Notes under the pieces: generated by a model
Database searches by the model: none
Told to the model about the DNA's origin: nothing
The model's input: only the letters and a program-made list of their open reading frames with translations
Shown: one piece after another, positions 6,964 to 14,967 of the stretch
Numbering within the stretch: position 1 is the stretch's first letter
How the letters are laid out: each line of letters starts with the position of its first letter
Position numbers and translations under genes: made by a program
Assembly: GCA_016183145.1 (NCBI GenBank)
Contig: JACPFE010000287.1
Location: forward strand, 1-20,378
Length of the DNA stretch: 20,378 nt
Source of the DNA: Deltaproteobacteria bacterium
GTDB lineage: Bacteria > Desulfobacterota > Binatia > UBA9968
Direction of reading: 5' to 3'

Positions 6964-8079
6964 ATGAAAAACGGATTCAAAGCGATGGATTCCGACATGC
7001 ACGTCATGGAGCCCTGCGACCTATGGCAGAAATACATCGATCCAAGATTCGCCGACCGCGCCCCCGTTGGATTGTCTCGCCATAAGAGAGACCTCGGCAT
7101 CCAAGTCGAAGGGAAAATCATGCCGCGCGCGCCGGAAAAGCCGAATCCCGCTCTGGCACCGATCCGCGAGCGTCTCCTCAAAGAAAAATACACCGAGGAA
7201 GAAGCTCGCAACTTCGACAACGTCGCCCAGCTCCGCGCCATGGACAAAGAAGGGCTCGACGCGGCGATTCTCTATCCGAGCCGGGGCCTATTCGTACTCG
7301 CCGTCGACGGCTTAGACCCGGAGCTCGCCGCTGCCATCGCCAAGGCTTACAACGACTGGATGCACGACTTCTGCAAGGTCGCCCCCGGCCGCATGTACGG
7401 CGCCGGCATCGTCGCGCCGCACGATGTTTCCGCCGCCGTCGAAGAAACTCGCCGCGTCGTCAAAGAGCTGGGGTTTCGCAGCGTGCTCGTGCGGCCCAAT
7501 CACGTCAACGGCCGCATGTGGAGCGACCCCTATTACGATCCGCTGTGGGAGGAATGCCAGAAGCTCGGCATCCCGATCGGCTTTCACGAAGCGGGCCGCG
7601 TCTACCTGCCGCAGCCGGCCTTGTCCCAGTTCATTCCGAGCTTCACCATGTTCAACACGCTGTCGTTTCCCATGGCCAATATGTTCGCCTGCGCCGATAT
7701 GATTTACGGCGGCGTGATGGAACGTTTTCCGAGACTGAAGGTCGCTTTCCTCGAAGGCAACTGTTCGTGGATTCCCTGGCTGCTGTGGCGCATGGGCGAA
7801 TACGCCGAATTGACGGGAGTCGCCGAACATCCCGAAATGAAACTCGAACCGTTGGAATACTTCCAGCGCCAGTGTTGGGGCTCCATCGAGTGCGACGAGG
7901 TAGTGGCGAAAAATCTTCCCGACTTTGGCCTGGAAGACAACATTGTCTTCTCAACCGACTACCCGCACCTGGACGTGAAATATCCCCACGCGGTAGAAAG
8001 TTTTTTAAAGCTCCCGTTCAGCGACCAGACCAAGAGAAAATATCTCTGGGACAACTGCGCGCGGCTGTACGGCTTCTAG
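6964..8079 (+). CDS. Amidohydrolase family protein (amidohydrolase 2, ACMSD/decarboxylase-like)
   Basis: A metal-dependent hydrolase or decarboxylase of the TIM-barrel amidohydrolase 2 group (related to ACMSD and aromatic-acid decarboxylases), probably cytosolic. The 371-residue product shows the metal-site motif SDMH (Asp11, His13), His208 in GFHEAG, the strand AFLEGNCSWIP near 261-271, and the late catalytic Asp332 in STDYPH, ending in the usual N.ARLYGF. The start at 6964 is chosen over 6919 because GTGAGGAGCAAATC places a strong ribosome binding site directly before it. It resembles the second amidohydrolase at 17800-18825 in layout and is longer by an insert around residues 38-85. The substrate is unknown. 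Confidence 0.88.
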   Translation: MKNGFKAMDSDMHVMEPCDLWQKYIDPRFADRAPVGLSRHKRDLGIQVEGKIMPRAPEKPNPALAPIRERLLKEKYTEEEARNFDNVAQLRAMDKEGLDAAILYPSRGLFVLAVDGLDPELAAAIAKAYNDWMHDFCKVAPGRMYGAGIVAPHDVSAAVEETRRVVKELGFRSVLVRPNHVNGRMWSDPYYDPLWEECQKLGIPIGFHEAGRVYLPQPALSQFIPSFTMFNTLSFPMANMFACADMIYGGVMERFPRLKVAFLEGNCSWIPWLLWRMGEYAELTGVAEHPEMKLEPLEYFQRQCWGSIECDEVVAKNLPDFGLEDNIVFSTDYPHLDVKYPHAVESFLKLPFSDQTKRKYLWDNCARLYGF

Positions 8080-8537
8080 GTTTTGCCGGCGTTTACTCAC
8101 CCTATAGCTCTTTTGAGAACTGTCGTATTCTAGACCGCTCGAACCCCAGTTCGGCGGCCCGCACCCTTGAAGTTAATGACACCGGAGGGAAACAACTGGG
8201 CGAGCTTACCTCTGCCAGGGCTATTAAGACTATGTCCGGCACTTACGCCTAGAAACCATATCAGTCACGACCGTCTGATTTCCGTGGGATCGGCAGAAGA
8301 CCGGACTTGACCGGGCATGACGCTATTCTGCTATATTGGTAACGTCGCGGATCTCGAGAGTTGCTGGCCTTTGGTTCAGCGTCACTTAAACCCGCTCGCT
8401 GATTTTGAGCGATCGAGCGCCTACTCGAGCATCACGAAGATCCAGCAACTAACAAAGAGATCCCTACACGCTCTGGAAACATCCCTTGTCTGGACACTAA
8501 GCAACTAAGCAGGCTGGGGGCTTGCCGGAAACCACCG
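8080..8537. other. Gene-free spacer before the efflux operon
   Basis: About 460 bases with no convincing coding sequence. Short frames here lack family motifs and good ribosome binding sites. The only signal I could pick out is the candidate promoter at 8307-8337. No obvious regulator gene of the neighbouring pump is present. Confidence 0.5.
8307..8337 (+). promoter_or_regulatory. Candidate sigma70-type promoter upstream of the efflux genes
   Basis: TTGACC (8307-8312) and TATATT (8332-8337) are separated by 19 bases. The -10 is preceded by TGC, giving an extended -10 (TGCTATATT). The spacing is longer than ideal, and the predicted leader to the first gene would be nearly 200 bases. A suggestion only. 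Confidence 0.3.
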
Positions 8538-9635
8538 GTGCCGACATTAAAAATGAAATACCAAAGATGGACGACGCTCCTGGTATCGGCAGCCTTTGTT
8601 GCCATCGTTGGCGGGTTCGGGGTTTGGTGGTGGATATCCGCGGCATACGTCTCCACCGATGACGCTCGCATCAAAGCCGAGATCGTGGCCGTCAGCGCGG
8701 AAATGACCGCCAAGCTCAATTCACTCACGAAAGACGAAGGCGATGCGGTCGCCCGCGACGAAGTGCTTGCGACGCTGGATCGCCGGGAACTGGAGATTCA
8801 GTTGCAGCAAGCCGAGGCGGAGTTGGATCGGTTGCGTAGCAAGGTACAGCAGGGAGCCAGGGAGATCGAATTGCACGTGGCAAGGCAAAAGGAAGAGGTG
8901 GCGAAAGCGGAGGCGGCGGTCAGGGCATCCCGCCACCAGCTTGACGATGCGCGCGCCCATGCCGGGCAGGCGAAAGAGGACTGGCGGAGAAATCAGAAGC
9001 TCTTCGAAAGGCAGCTCGTGGCCGAGCAGGAATTAGAACGCGCAAGAACCAGCTTGCACCAGGCGGACGCGCAGATGTCCTCCATGCAGGAGAAAATCAA
9101 AGAAGGAGAGTCGATTGTGGATCTGGCCCGGCTAAAGTCCAAAGAAACCGTCGTCATGGAAGCGGATCTCCAGGCCCGCAGGGCCGATGTGCGGCGCGCC
9201 GAAGCCGTGTTGGCTGATCTCCGCCGCAAGCTACAACTGACAACCATCCGTAGTCCGGTTGCCGGGGTGGTGGTGAAGAAGAACTCTCGCCCGGGGGAAG
9301 TGATTCAGGTGGGGCAGCCGATATACATGGTCGTCGATGCCAGCCGCTACTGGGTCGAAGCCAACGTCGAAGAAACCGAGATTCGATTTATTCATCCCGG
9401 CAGCCCCGTGACGATTAAAGTGGATTCCTATCCGGACCGGGAATTTGCCGGGAAAGTGATCGAAGTGGGCGGCGCCACGGTGTCAGAGTTCTCCCTCTTT
9501 ACGCCGCAGAAGCTAACCGGGCAGTTTATCAAGTCGACCCAGCGGCTGCCGGTTAAGATATCGGTCACCAACACCGATGGGTTGCTGAAAGTAGGGATGC
9601 TGGCGGTGGTGCGGATCAAGAAGATTTCTCATTAG
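8538..9635 (+). CDS. emrA: HlyD/EmrA-family membrane fusion protein (efflux adaptor)
   Basis: The periplasmic adaptor that couples an inner-membrane drug exporter to an outer-membrane channel. The 365 residues run as a short cytoplasmic start, one membrane anchor (about 12-34), then the VSTDDARIKAEIVAVSAEM beta segment, a long charged coiled-coil hairpin (about 82-235), the closing lipoyl half IRSPVAGVVVKK, and a beta-barrel with GQPIYMVVDASRYWVEAN. The C-terminal TGQFIKSTQRLPVKI block is characteristic of EmrA-type adaptors. The frame opens with GTG at 8538; an ATG at 8553 is an equally possible start, and neither has a strong ribosome binding site. The DHA2 permease gene begins 10 bases downstream. 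Confidence 0.88.
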   Translation: MPTLKMKYQRWTTLLVSAAFVAIVGGFGVWWWISAAYVSTDDARIKAEIVAVSAEMTAKLNSLTKDEGDAVARDEVLATLDRRELEIQLQQAEAELDRLRSKVQQGAREIELHVARQKEEVAKAEAAVRASRHQLDDARAHAGQAKEDWRRNQKLFERQLVAEQELERARTSLHQADAQMSSMQEKIKEGESIVDLARLKSKETVVMEADLQARRADVRRAEAVLADLRRKLQLTTIRSPVAGVVVKKNSRPGEVIQVGQPIYMVVDASRYWVEANVEETEIRFIHPGSPVTIKVDSYPDREFAGKVIEVGGATVSEFSLFTPQKLTGQFIKSTQRLPVKISVTNTDGLLKVGMLAVVRIKKISH

Positions 9636-9645
9636 GGCCCGCCCA

Positions 9646-11196
9646 ATGGAGTCCGCTCAAAGTCCCGCCCCAAACGCCGGCGATTTTCGCAAGTGGTGGA
9701 TCGCCATTACGCTCTTTTTGGGAACGCTATCGGTAGGCTTGAGCGTGACGGCGGTGAATATCGCTATCCCCACCATGATGTCATCGTTCGGGACTTCTTT
9801 GAATCGCATCCAGTGGGTTTTGACCGGCTTCATGATTGCTCGGACGGTGCTCATCCCCTCCGTCGGTTGGTTGGGGGATCGAATAGGAGACCGCAATGTC
9901 TTCATTTTAAGCACGACCATGTTTACGGTAGGGTCGTTACTCTGCTCTATTTCCTGGAATGCGGAGTCGTTGATCTTCTTTCGCATCGTCCAAGGGGTAG
10001 GCGCGGGACCGCTTCTGGGCGTTGCCATGGCCATCATGTTCGAGGCTTTTCCGCGTCACGAACGAGGTTTAGCGATGGGGCTCTTCATGACCGGTTGGTC
10101 CTTGGGCCCTTTCTTGGGGCCGCTCCTAGGCGGCTATTTGGCGGAACACGTTCATTGGCGGGCCATCTTTTACATAAATCTCCCTACGGGTTTGCTGAGC
10201 ATTCTCGCCGGCTATTACATTCTCCCAGGCAACAAATCCAAAGCGGTAGCGGCGCCTCTCGATGGGTTCGGCCTTCTCACGATGACCGGGGCAGCTATCG
10301 CGCTGCTTCTAGCTCTGAGCCTGGGGCAGGAAGAAGGCTGGGGAAGCCGGTTCATCGTCGGCCTTTTTACTTCATCTGCGATTCTGTTCGTGCTTTTTCT
10401 GGTGGCGGAACTCAGAGTGAAACAGCCGTTTTTAGAAGTGCGCTACTTTCGCGACTTAGACTTCAGCTTGGCGAATCTCTTGATCTTCTTTCGCGTCTTC
10501 GGGTTTCGCGGCGCCAATTTTCTTGTTTCGCTCTTCCTTCAACGAGCCCTCAACTATAGCCCCACACAGGCCGGCATCTTTCTTCTCCCCGGAGCTCTCA
10601 TCACAGGTCTCTGGTCTCCATTGGCCGGAAGCTTCACCGACCGGCTGGGTCCGCGCCTTCCTATCGTTGCCGGTTTCTTAGTTCTCGTCGTCGCGATCTA
10701 TGGCTTGTCCACGATGACGCTATGGAGCAGCGTGGGATTCATCTTCTTTTTCTTGTGCCTCAAGAGCGTGGGGCAGTCGACTTTGAACGCGCCTCTCAAT
10801 ACGGTCGCGTTGGCGGCTTTGCCGGAGGGAAAAGCACGCATGGGAAGCGGAATTATTGGCATGACTCGGGGACTTGGGGAGGCTTTTAGCGTCGGCGTCC
10901 TGAGTTTTCTTCTCGAGAGGTTCGCTTATTTCAACCTTGACTCCATCCCTCCCCTTCAAGGAGCTGCGTTTTCCATTAGCGAGCGCTTTCAGGCGCTCTC
11001 TCAGATCCGCGGCCTCCTCATTCAGGCCGGTCAGTTCGGCCTCGCCGTGGAAGCGCGGGCCCAGTCCCTGCTGGCCCACGCGCTCGTCAGCCAAGCATTG
11101 ACGCGCGCTTATCAAGACCTGTTCTTCCTAATCGCGGTTCTTCATGTGGGGCTGATTGTAATCGCGTTTTTTCTGCGATCCCATAGGCGGGAGTGA
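9646..11196 (+). CDS. emrB: DHA2-family MFS multidrug exporter (EmrB/QacA type)
   Basis: A proton-driven inner-membrane exporter, partner of the adjacent HlyD-type adaptor. At 516 residues with about 14 hydrophobic segments it fits the DHA2 group. Visible motifs are motif A GWLGDRIGDR (74-83), motif B-like FFRIVQGVGAG (111-121), the antiporter motif C region GWSLGPFLGPLLGG (150-163) and WRAIFYINLP (171-180). In most EmrB proteins TM1 has an LD.T..NVA.P motif; here it reads LSVTAVNIAIP, so Ser33 replaces the acidic residue. The pair is presumably co-transcribed; no TolC-like gene lies in the window. The transported compound is unknown. The gene converges with the leftward locus 34 bases downstream. 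Confidence 0.9.
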   Translation: MESAQSPAPNAGDFRKWWIAITLFLGTLSVGLSVTAVNIAIPTMMSSFGTSLNRIQWVLTGFMIARTVLIPSVGWLGDRIGDRNVFILSTTMFTVGSLLCSISWNAESLIFFRIVQGVGAGPLLGVAMAIMFEAFPRHERGLAMGLFMTGWSLGPFLGPLLGGYLAEHVHWRAIFYINLPTGLLSILAGYYILPGNKSKAVAAPLDGFGLLTMTGAAIALLLALSLGQEEGWGSRFIVGLFTSSAILFVLFLVAELRVKQPFLEVRYFRDLDFSLANLLIFFRVFGFRGANFLVSLFLQRALNYSPTQAGIFLLPGALITGLWSPLAGSFTDRLGPRLPIVAGFLVLVVAIYGLSTMTLWSSVGFIFFFLCLKSVGQSTLNAPLNTVALAALPEGKARMGSGIIGMTRGLGEAFSVGVLSFLLERFAYFNLDSIPPLQGAAFSISERFQALSQIRGLLIQAGQFGLAVEARAQSLLAHALVSQALTRAYQDLFFLIAVLHVGLIVIAFFLRSHRRE

Positions 11197-11230
11197 ACAG
11201 GAAACAAACGGCATGGCAGACGGCGCGGGC

Positions 11231-11497
11231 CTAACGGCTGCCCTTCCAAATGCGCGCCAGGCCCTCCGGGCTTACGGTGACCATTCTTCCGGGCTGGCTA
11301 AACATAACTTTGGCGACCGAAGGGGAAATCTCCTTGCCGAAGAGACAGTAGGACCGGCCGTTTTGTCGCTGCCGGTTGGCCCAGGCGGCGAATTCGTCTG
11401 GCGTCGGCGTGTGACCCAATTCGGCGGCACAGCGGCGCACGATGAAGCCGAGCATAATCTTCGCCTCGCCATTCTTTCCATTGTACGGGTCAGCCAT
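11231..11497 (-). CDS. Small uncharacterised protein (88 residues)
   Basis: I cannot assign a function. The frame looks real: codon choice is like that of neighbouring genes, it lies in the direction of the receptor array and at its downstream end, and the sequence is ordered and soluble. Blocks include MADPYNGKNGEAKIMLGF, RRCAAELGHTPTPDEFAAW and GRSYCLFGKEISPSVAKVM, with two cysteines and a proline-glycine-rich tail. No signal peptide or membrane segment is apparent. The ATG at 11497 has no good Shine-Dalgarno, and 125 bases separate it from the last receptor, so it may be transcribed separately. It could be a small regulatory or accessory protein, or possibly a spurious frame. Confidence 0.55.
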   Translation of the reverse strand: MADPYNGKNGEAKIMLGFIVRRCAAELGHTPTPDEFAAWANRQRQNGRSYCLFGKEISPSVAKVMFSQPGRMVTVSPEGLARIWKGSR

Positions 11498-11622
11498 TGA
11501 ATGACTCTATAGAAAATATCCGCCAGCCTCTTACTTAGGATACGCTTCAAAACGGCAGCGAGGTGAGCGGGTTGCTCCACGGCGATGACGCGTAACGATT
11601 TTCCTTCTGCGCCTTGCGCCGA

Positions 11623-12657
11623 TCATTTGGACAGAAGCTTTTTCAACCATTCGATGACTTCGGCAGGCTGGTCGATGACTTCTTTGGCCAACGCTTGCAG
11701 CTCTTCGCCGCTCACGGGCCTGAGCTCCCAGCCTCTTTTTTTAGCCTCGTCCATAAATTCCGAGTCATTGAGCGTCTTGGCATACGCCTCGCGAAGGATC
11801 GAGGCGCGATCGGCCGGCAGACCCGGCGTCGAGACTATCGGCCAGGAACCAAAACCGCTGGCGCCCAAGTATACCAGCGCCTGGCGCCGCTTGGTATCAG
11901 GCGTCTTGTATTGGTCCATTAGCTCGAACAGGGTAGGGACATCAGGAATCTTCGGATTGCGCTGGCGCGCGGTCTGAATCATGACGCGGACGAAACCTGT
12001 CTTGTACCAGGTGTTGAACGGCTCCCTGCCAAAGAACGCCGCGATGGTTATCGCGCGGCATTGGACCTCGCCTCGTTCCAACGCTAAATCCTGCTCAGCG
12101 CCTCCGGGATAGCCGGTAATAATCCTGAACTTCAGCCCGATGGTCTCCTCAAAAAGTTTGGGTATGTCGTGGCCGCTGGTGCCAACCCCGGTCGCCGAAC
12201 AACGCGGCGGCTCCTTGGCGTTACGGATATCCTGCAAGGTTTTGTACGGCGCGTCTGAGCGCATGAAGAGTAACTGTCCATTCTTTTCCGGAGAGCCAAT
12301 CCAGGTGAACTTGGCCCAGTCGAACTGGACCTCTTTGCGGCCGGTGAGCTGTGCGTAATACAACCCTGGAGCGATCGAACCCAAGGTCAAACCGTCGGGC
12401 TTGGTAAGATTGTAGACATGATTGGCGGCGATCATGCTGCCGGCGCCGGGCATATTCTGGACGATGATCTCCGGATTCCCGGGGAGGTACTTTCCCATGT
12501 TGCGCGCATACGCACGAGCCAAGAGATCATGGCTGTCGCCGGATAAATATCCGACGAAAATTCGAACCGTTTTGCCTTGGTAAAAAGGCGCCTGAGCATG
12601 AAGAGGCGCCCAGAATAGCACGACGATGAGACCCATGAATAACGACAATCGCTTCAT
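11623..12657 (-). CDS. TctC/Bug-family tricarboxylate-type substrate-binding protein, array member 5
   Basis: The last and most divergent of five tandem receptors (344 residues). The start at 12657 (MKRLSLFM) is chosen over 12738 because it opens a proper signal peptide ending near AHAQ-type residues 20-22, has AAGGGA upstream, and the longer form would read through a palindromic repeat. The mature protein begins APFYQGKTVRIFVGYLSGD, where others have KAGD or PAGT in the ligand loop. Cys153 (PPRCSATG) and Cys200 (GEVQCRA) are kept. It shares WIGSPE.N, GH.IP.L and KRGW with member 4, placing these two in one subgroup. It probably binds a carboxylate; which one is unknown. Confidence 0.87.
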   Translation of the reverse strand: MKRLSLFMGLIVVLFWAPLHAQAPFYQGKTVRIFVGYLSGDSHDLLARAYARNMGKYLPGNPEIIVQNMPGAGSMIAANHVYNLTKPDGLTLGSIAPGLYYAQLTGRKEVQFDWAKFTWIGSPEKNGQLLFMRSDAPYKTLQDIRNAKEPPRCSATGVGTSGHDIPKLFEETIGLKFRIITGYPGGAEQDLALERGEVQCRAITIAAFFGREPFNTWYKTGFVRVMIQTARQRNPKIPDVPTLFELMDQYKTPDTKRRQALVYLGASGFGSWPIVSTPGLPADRASILREAYAKTLNDSEFMDEAKKRGWELRPVSGEELQALAKEVIDQPAEVIEWLKKLLSK

Positions 12658-12679
12658 GACCTGGTATCCCTTAAGGACT

Positions 12680-12768
12680 GGAGTGTTGGAGTAATGGAGT
12701 GCTGGAGTGATGGGTTTTCGGAAATCCCGATACGCCATTACTCCAGTGTTCCACTACTCCATCACTCC
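12680..12768. repeat. Palindrome built of GGAGTNNTGG units between array members 4 and 5
   Basis: The left arm (12680-12713) and right arm (12735-12768) are inverted copies at about 28 of 34 positions by my count. Each is itself a series of roughly 9-base units such as GGAGTGTTG, GGAGTAATG and GGAGTGCTG. In the leftward transcript it would fold into a long hairpin in the 116-base gap before the last receptor, where it might stabilise mRNA or dampen readthrough. It may equally be just another dispersed repeat. Confidence 0.65.
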
Positions 12769-12773
12769 GTCGT

Positions 12774-13829
12774 TTATTTCCCCAACACCCATTTCATTTT
12801 TTCGATCACGTCCGCAGGTTGAGCGATGACATCTTTGGCGCGCGCTTCGAGATCATCGCCAGTCACCGGATTGATGTCCCAGCCTCGTTTTTCCGCTTCC
12901 GCTAATAGTTCGGGGTCCTTGATCGCCTTGGCGTAGGCGTCACGCAGAATCTTTACGCGCCGCCCCAGTGTGACGGCGGTCAGTATGACTCTGGCCAGCC
13001 GCCTGCCCGCTTCAGGAGTTTTGTACTGCTGCATGAGTTCGGGCAGGGTCGGCACATCTTTCAAGCGGGGATCACGCTTATCGCCGGTCTGGAGGACGAC
13101 CCGGGTGAATCCGGATTTGTGCCATCGCTTATAGGGCTCCCTGCCGAAATAGGTCGCGATCAGCGGCGACCAACAGACCACTTCGTTCCGTTCGATCGCA
13201 ACATCGATCTCCGCGCCACCTTGATAGCCGCTGACGATATGAGTCTTGATCCCCAGGACTTCTTCAAGCAGGCGAGGAATGTAGTGGCCCGTGGTTCCCG
13301 TTCCCGAGCTGCCGCAGCGCGCCGGCTCCTTGGCGTTGCGCAGGTCGTCGATCGTCTTGAAAGGGGCATCGGTGCGGATGAAGTGGAGGATCTCATTCTG
13401 CTCCGGCGAGCCGATCCAGGCGAACTTCGACCAGTCGAATTTGACTTCGTCGCGCTTGATCAACTGATCGAAATACAAAGCGGGATTGAAGGCGCCGATG
13501 GTCAGCCCGTCCGGTTTGGCAATACCGTAAACGTAATTGGCGCCGACGATGCCGCCGGCACCGGGCATGTTTTGCGGAACGATATCGGGGTTGCCGGGGA
13601 TATGCCGCGTCAGATAACGCACCATCACCCGCGGCCACAGGTCATAGCCGCCGCCGGCCGTCGAGCCGATGATGAGCCTGATTTGCTTGCCTTGATAGAA
13701 GGGGGTTTGGGCCTGTGAAGCCGAGCTCAGGCCGGCGAATACCACAGCAAAAACCAAAGGCGAAGCTATGAGCTTCGTCCTGGTTGCCAACCGTAAGACC
13801 CTCAAGCTCGTCGAAGAGTTCATTGCCAT
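12774..13829 (-). CDS. TctC/Bug-family substrate-binding protein, array member 4 (internal 11-residue gap)
   Basis: A 351-residue exported receptor with a longer signal region than its siblings (about 41 residues, hydrophobic stretch 21-37). A GGAGCAAGG stretch with good spacing supports the ATG at 13829; a second ATG two codons later is also possible. The mature start is TPFYQGKQIRLIIGSTAGGG, with the glycine-rich loop closest to classical Bug proteins. Cys172 and Cys219 are present. Between VIL and RVKIL it has only seven residues (TAVTLGR), whereas the others have about 18 including GRP...PAIP or GRP...PPGVP. An 11-residue in-frame deletion has thus removed a family-wide loop, so ligand binding may be changed or lost. 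Confidence 0.87.
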   Translation of the reverse strand: MAMNSSTSLRVLRLATRTKLIASPLVFAVVFAGLSSASQAQTPFYQGKQIRLIIGSTAGGGYDLWPRVMVRYLTRHIPGNPDIVPQNMPGAGGIVGANYVYGIAKPDGLTIGAFNPALYFDQLIKRDEVKFDWSKFAWIGSPEQNEILHFIRTDAPFKTIDDLRNAKEPARCGSSGTGTTGHYIPRLLEEVLGIKTHIVSGYQGGAEIDVAIERNEVVCWSPLIATYFGREPYKRWHKSGFTRVVLQTGDKRDPRLKDVPTLPELMQQYKTPEAGRRLARVILTAVTLGRRVKILRDAYAKAIKDPELLAEAEKRGWDINPVTGDDLEARAKDVIAQPADVIEKMKWVLGK

Positions 13830-13889
13830 TGCCTTGCTCCGTGCTCTTTATCGCTTTGGCGCTTTACACCGCACAAAAATTGGGGGTTT

Positions 13890-14921
13890 TTATTTACCGA
13901 TGAGCGTCTTCACCTTCTCGACAATCTCTGGCGTTGCGGTCATGACTTCCTTGGCCAGCGCATCCAAGTCCTCGCCGTAGGCCGGATCGATATCGAGTCT
14001 GCGTCTTTTCGCTTCGGCCAACAACGCTGGGTCATTGATCGTCTTGTTGAAAGCATCGCGAATGATTTTGACACGATCCGCGGGAACACCGGGAGGGAAG
14101 ACCAGCGGCCGGCCGAACTCATCGGAGGCGAGCACCACTTTAGCCAGCCTTCTGGTTTCCTCGGAGGTTTTGTACTTATCCGCCAGTTCATTGAACAACG
14201 GCACGTCCTTGAGTCGTTCATCCCGCTTGTTTCCGGTTTGATAGAGCACGCGCACGAAGTTCTTCTTGCGCCAGGTGATAAACGGCTCACGCGCGAAGAA
14301 CGCGTTGATGGTAAAAGCGCGGCATTGCACTTCGCCGCGTTCTACGGCGAGATCGATGTCCTGTCCAGCGACGTAACCCGCTACGACGTCGAATTTTGTG
14401 CCCATGGCCTGTTCAAGCAATTTGGGCATGTAGTAGGCGGAGGATGTCACGCCGGTGGCGCCGCATTTCGGCGGCGTCGATGCGGTGCGCACGTCTTCGA
14501 TGGTCTTGTACGGGGTGTCGGCGCGCATGTACATGAGACTATTCGAATTGATCGTGCTGCCGATCCAGATGAACTTGGTCCAGTCGAACTTAACTTCGGG
14601 ACGCTTGACCAATTGCTCGAAATAAAGCGCTGGGTAGGTCGCGCCGAAGGTCAAGCCGTCCGGCTTTGCGACGTTGTAAATTTGATTGGTGCCGATCAGT
14701 CCCGCGGCGCCGGGAACGTTTTGAATGATGATGTTCGGATTGCCCGGTATGTGCTTGGGCATGAACTCAGCGACAAGCCGCGGATAAAGATCGTAAACGT
14801 CGCCCGCCTTGGTGCTGACGATGATGGTGATCGTCTTGCCTTGATAAAAAGGAGCCTGGGCCGACACATTCGAGACCCACGTAAGCAACAAGAGCAGAAA
14901 GCAGATCGCTCGCCTATTCAT
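13890..14921 (-). CDS. TctC/Bug-family substrate-binding protein, array member 3
   Basis: A 343-residue periplasmic receptor. The signal peptide (MNRRAICFLLLLLTWVSNVSA) is followed by QAPFYQGKTITIIVSTKAGD. Conserved blocks are IIIQNVPGAAGLIGTN (64-79), KPDGL (86-90), Cys153 in PPKCGATG, Cys200 in GEVQCRAF and GRPLVFPPGVPADR (270-283). GGGGAAATCTC precedes the ATG. It is closest to member 1: over the first hundred or so mature residues I count only about 18 differences, so these two are the most recent duplicates even though member 2 lies between them. The substrate is unknown. Confidence 0.9.
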   Translation of the reverse strand: MNRRAICFLLLLLTWVSNVSAQAPFYQGKTITIIVSTKAGDVYDLYPRLVAEFMPKHIPGNPNIIIQNVPGAAGLIGTNQIYNVAKPDGLTFGATYPALYFEQLVKRPEVKFDWTKFIWIGSTINSNSLMYMRADTPYKTIEDVRTASTPPKCGATGVTSSAYYMPKLLEQAMGTKFDVVAGYVAGQDIDLAVERGEVQCRAFTINAFFAREPFITWRKKNFVRVLYQTGNKRDERLKDVPLFNELADKYKTSEETRRLAKVVLASDEFGRPLVFPPGVPADRVKIIRDAFNKTINDPALLAEAKRRRLDIDPAYGEDLDALAKEVMTATPEIVEKVKTLIGK

Positions 14922-14967
14922 GAGATTTCCCCATTTGATCGTTCACTTTGGTGCCGAGTTTAGCTTT

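Noticed and set aside
6413..6967. 184-codon rightward frame
   Set aside because: Only a central part resembles a protein (the broken receptor); the rest is repeat sequence, and it overruns the start of the amidohydrolase gene.
8317..8508. 63-codon frame before the efflux adaptor gene
   Set aside because: No ribosome binding site, no recognised motif, and it overlaps the candidate promoter -10.
12658..12738. Extended N-terminus of receptor 5
   Set aside because: It would translate the palindromic repeat and push the signal peptide 27 residues inward; the start at 12657 is better.
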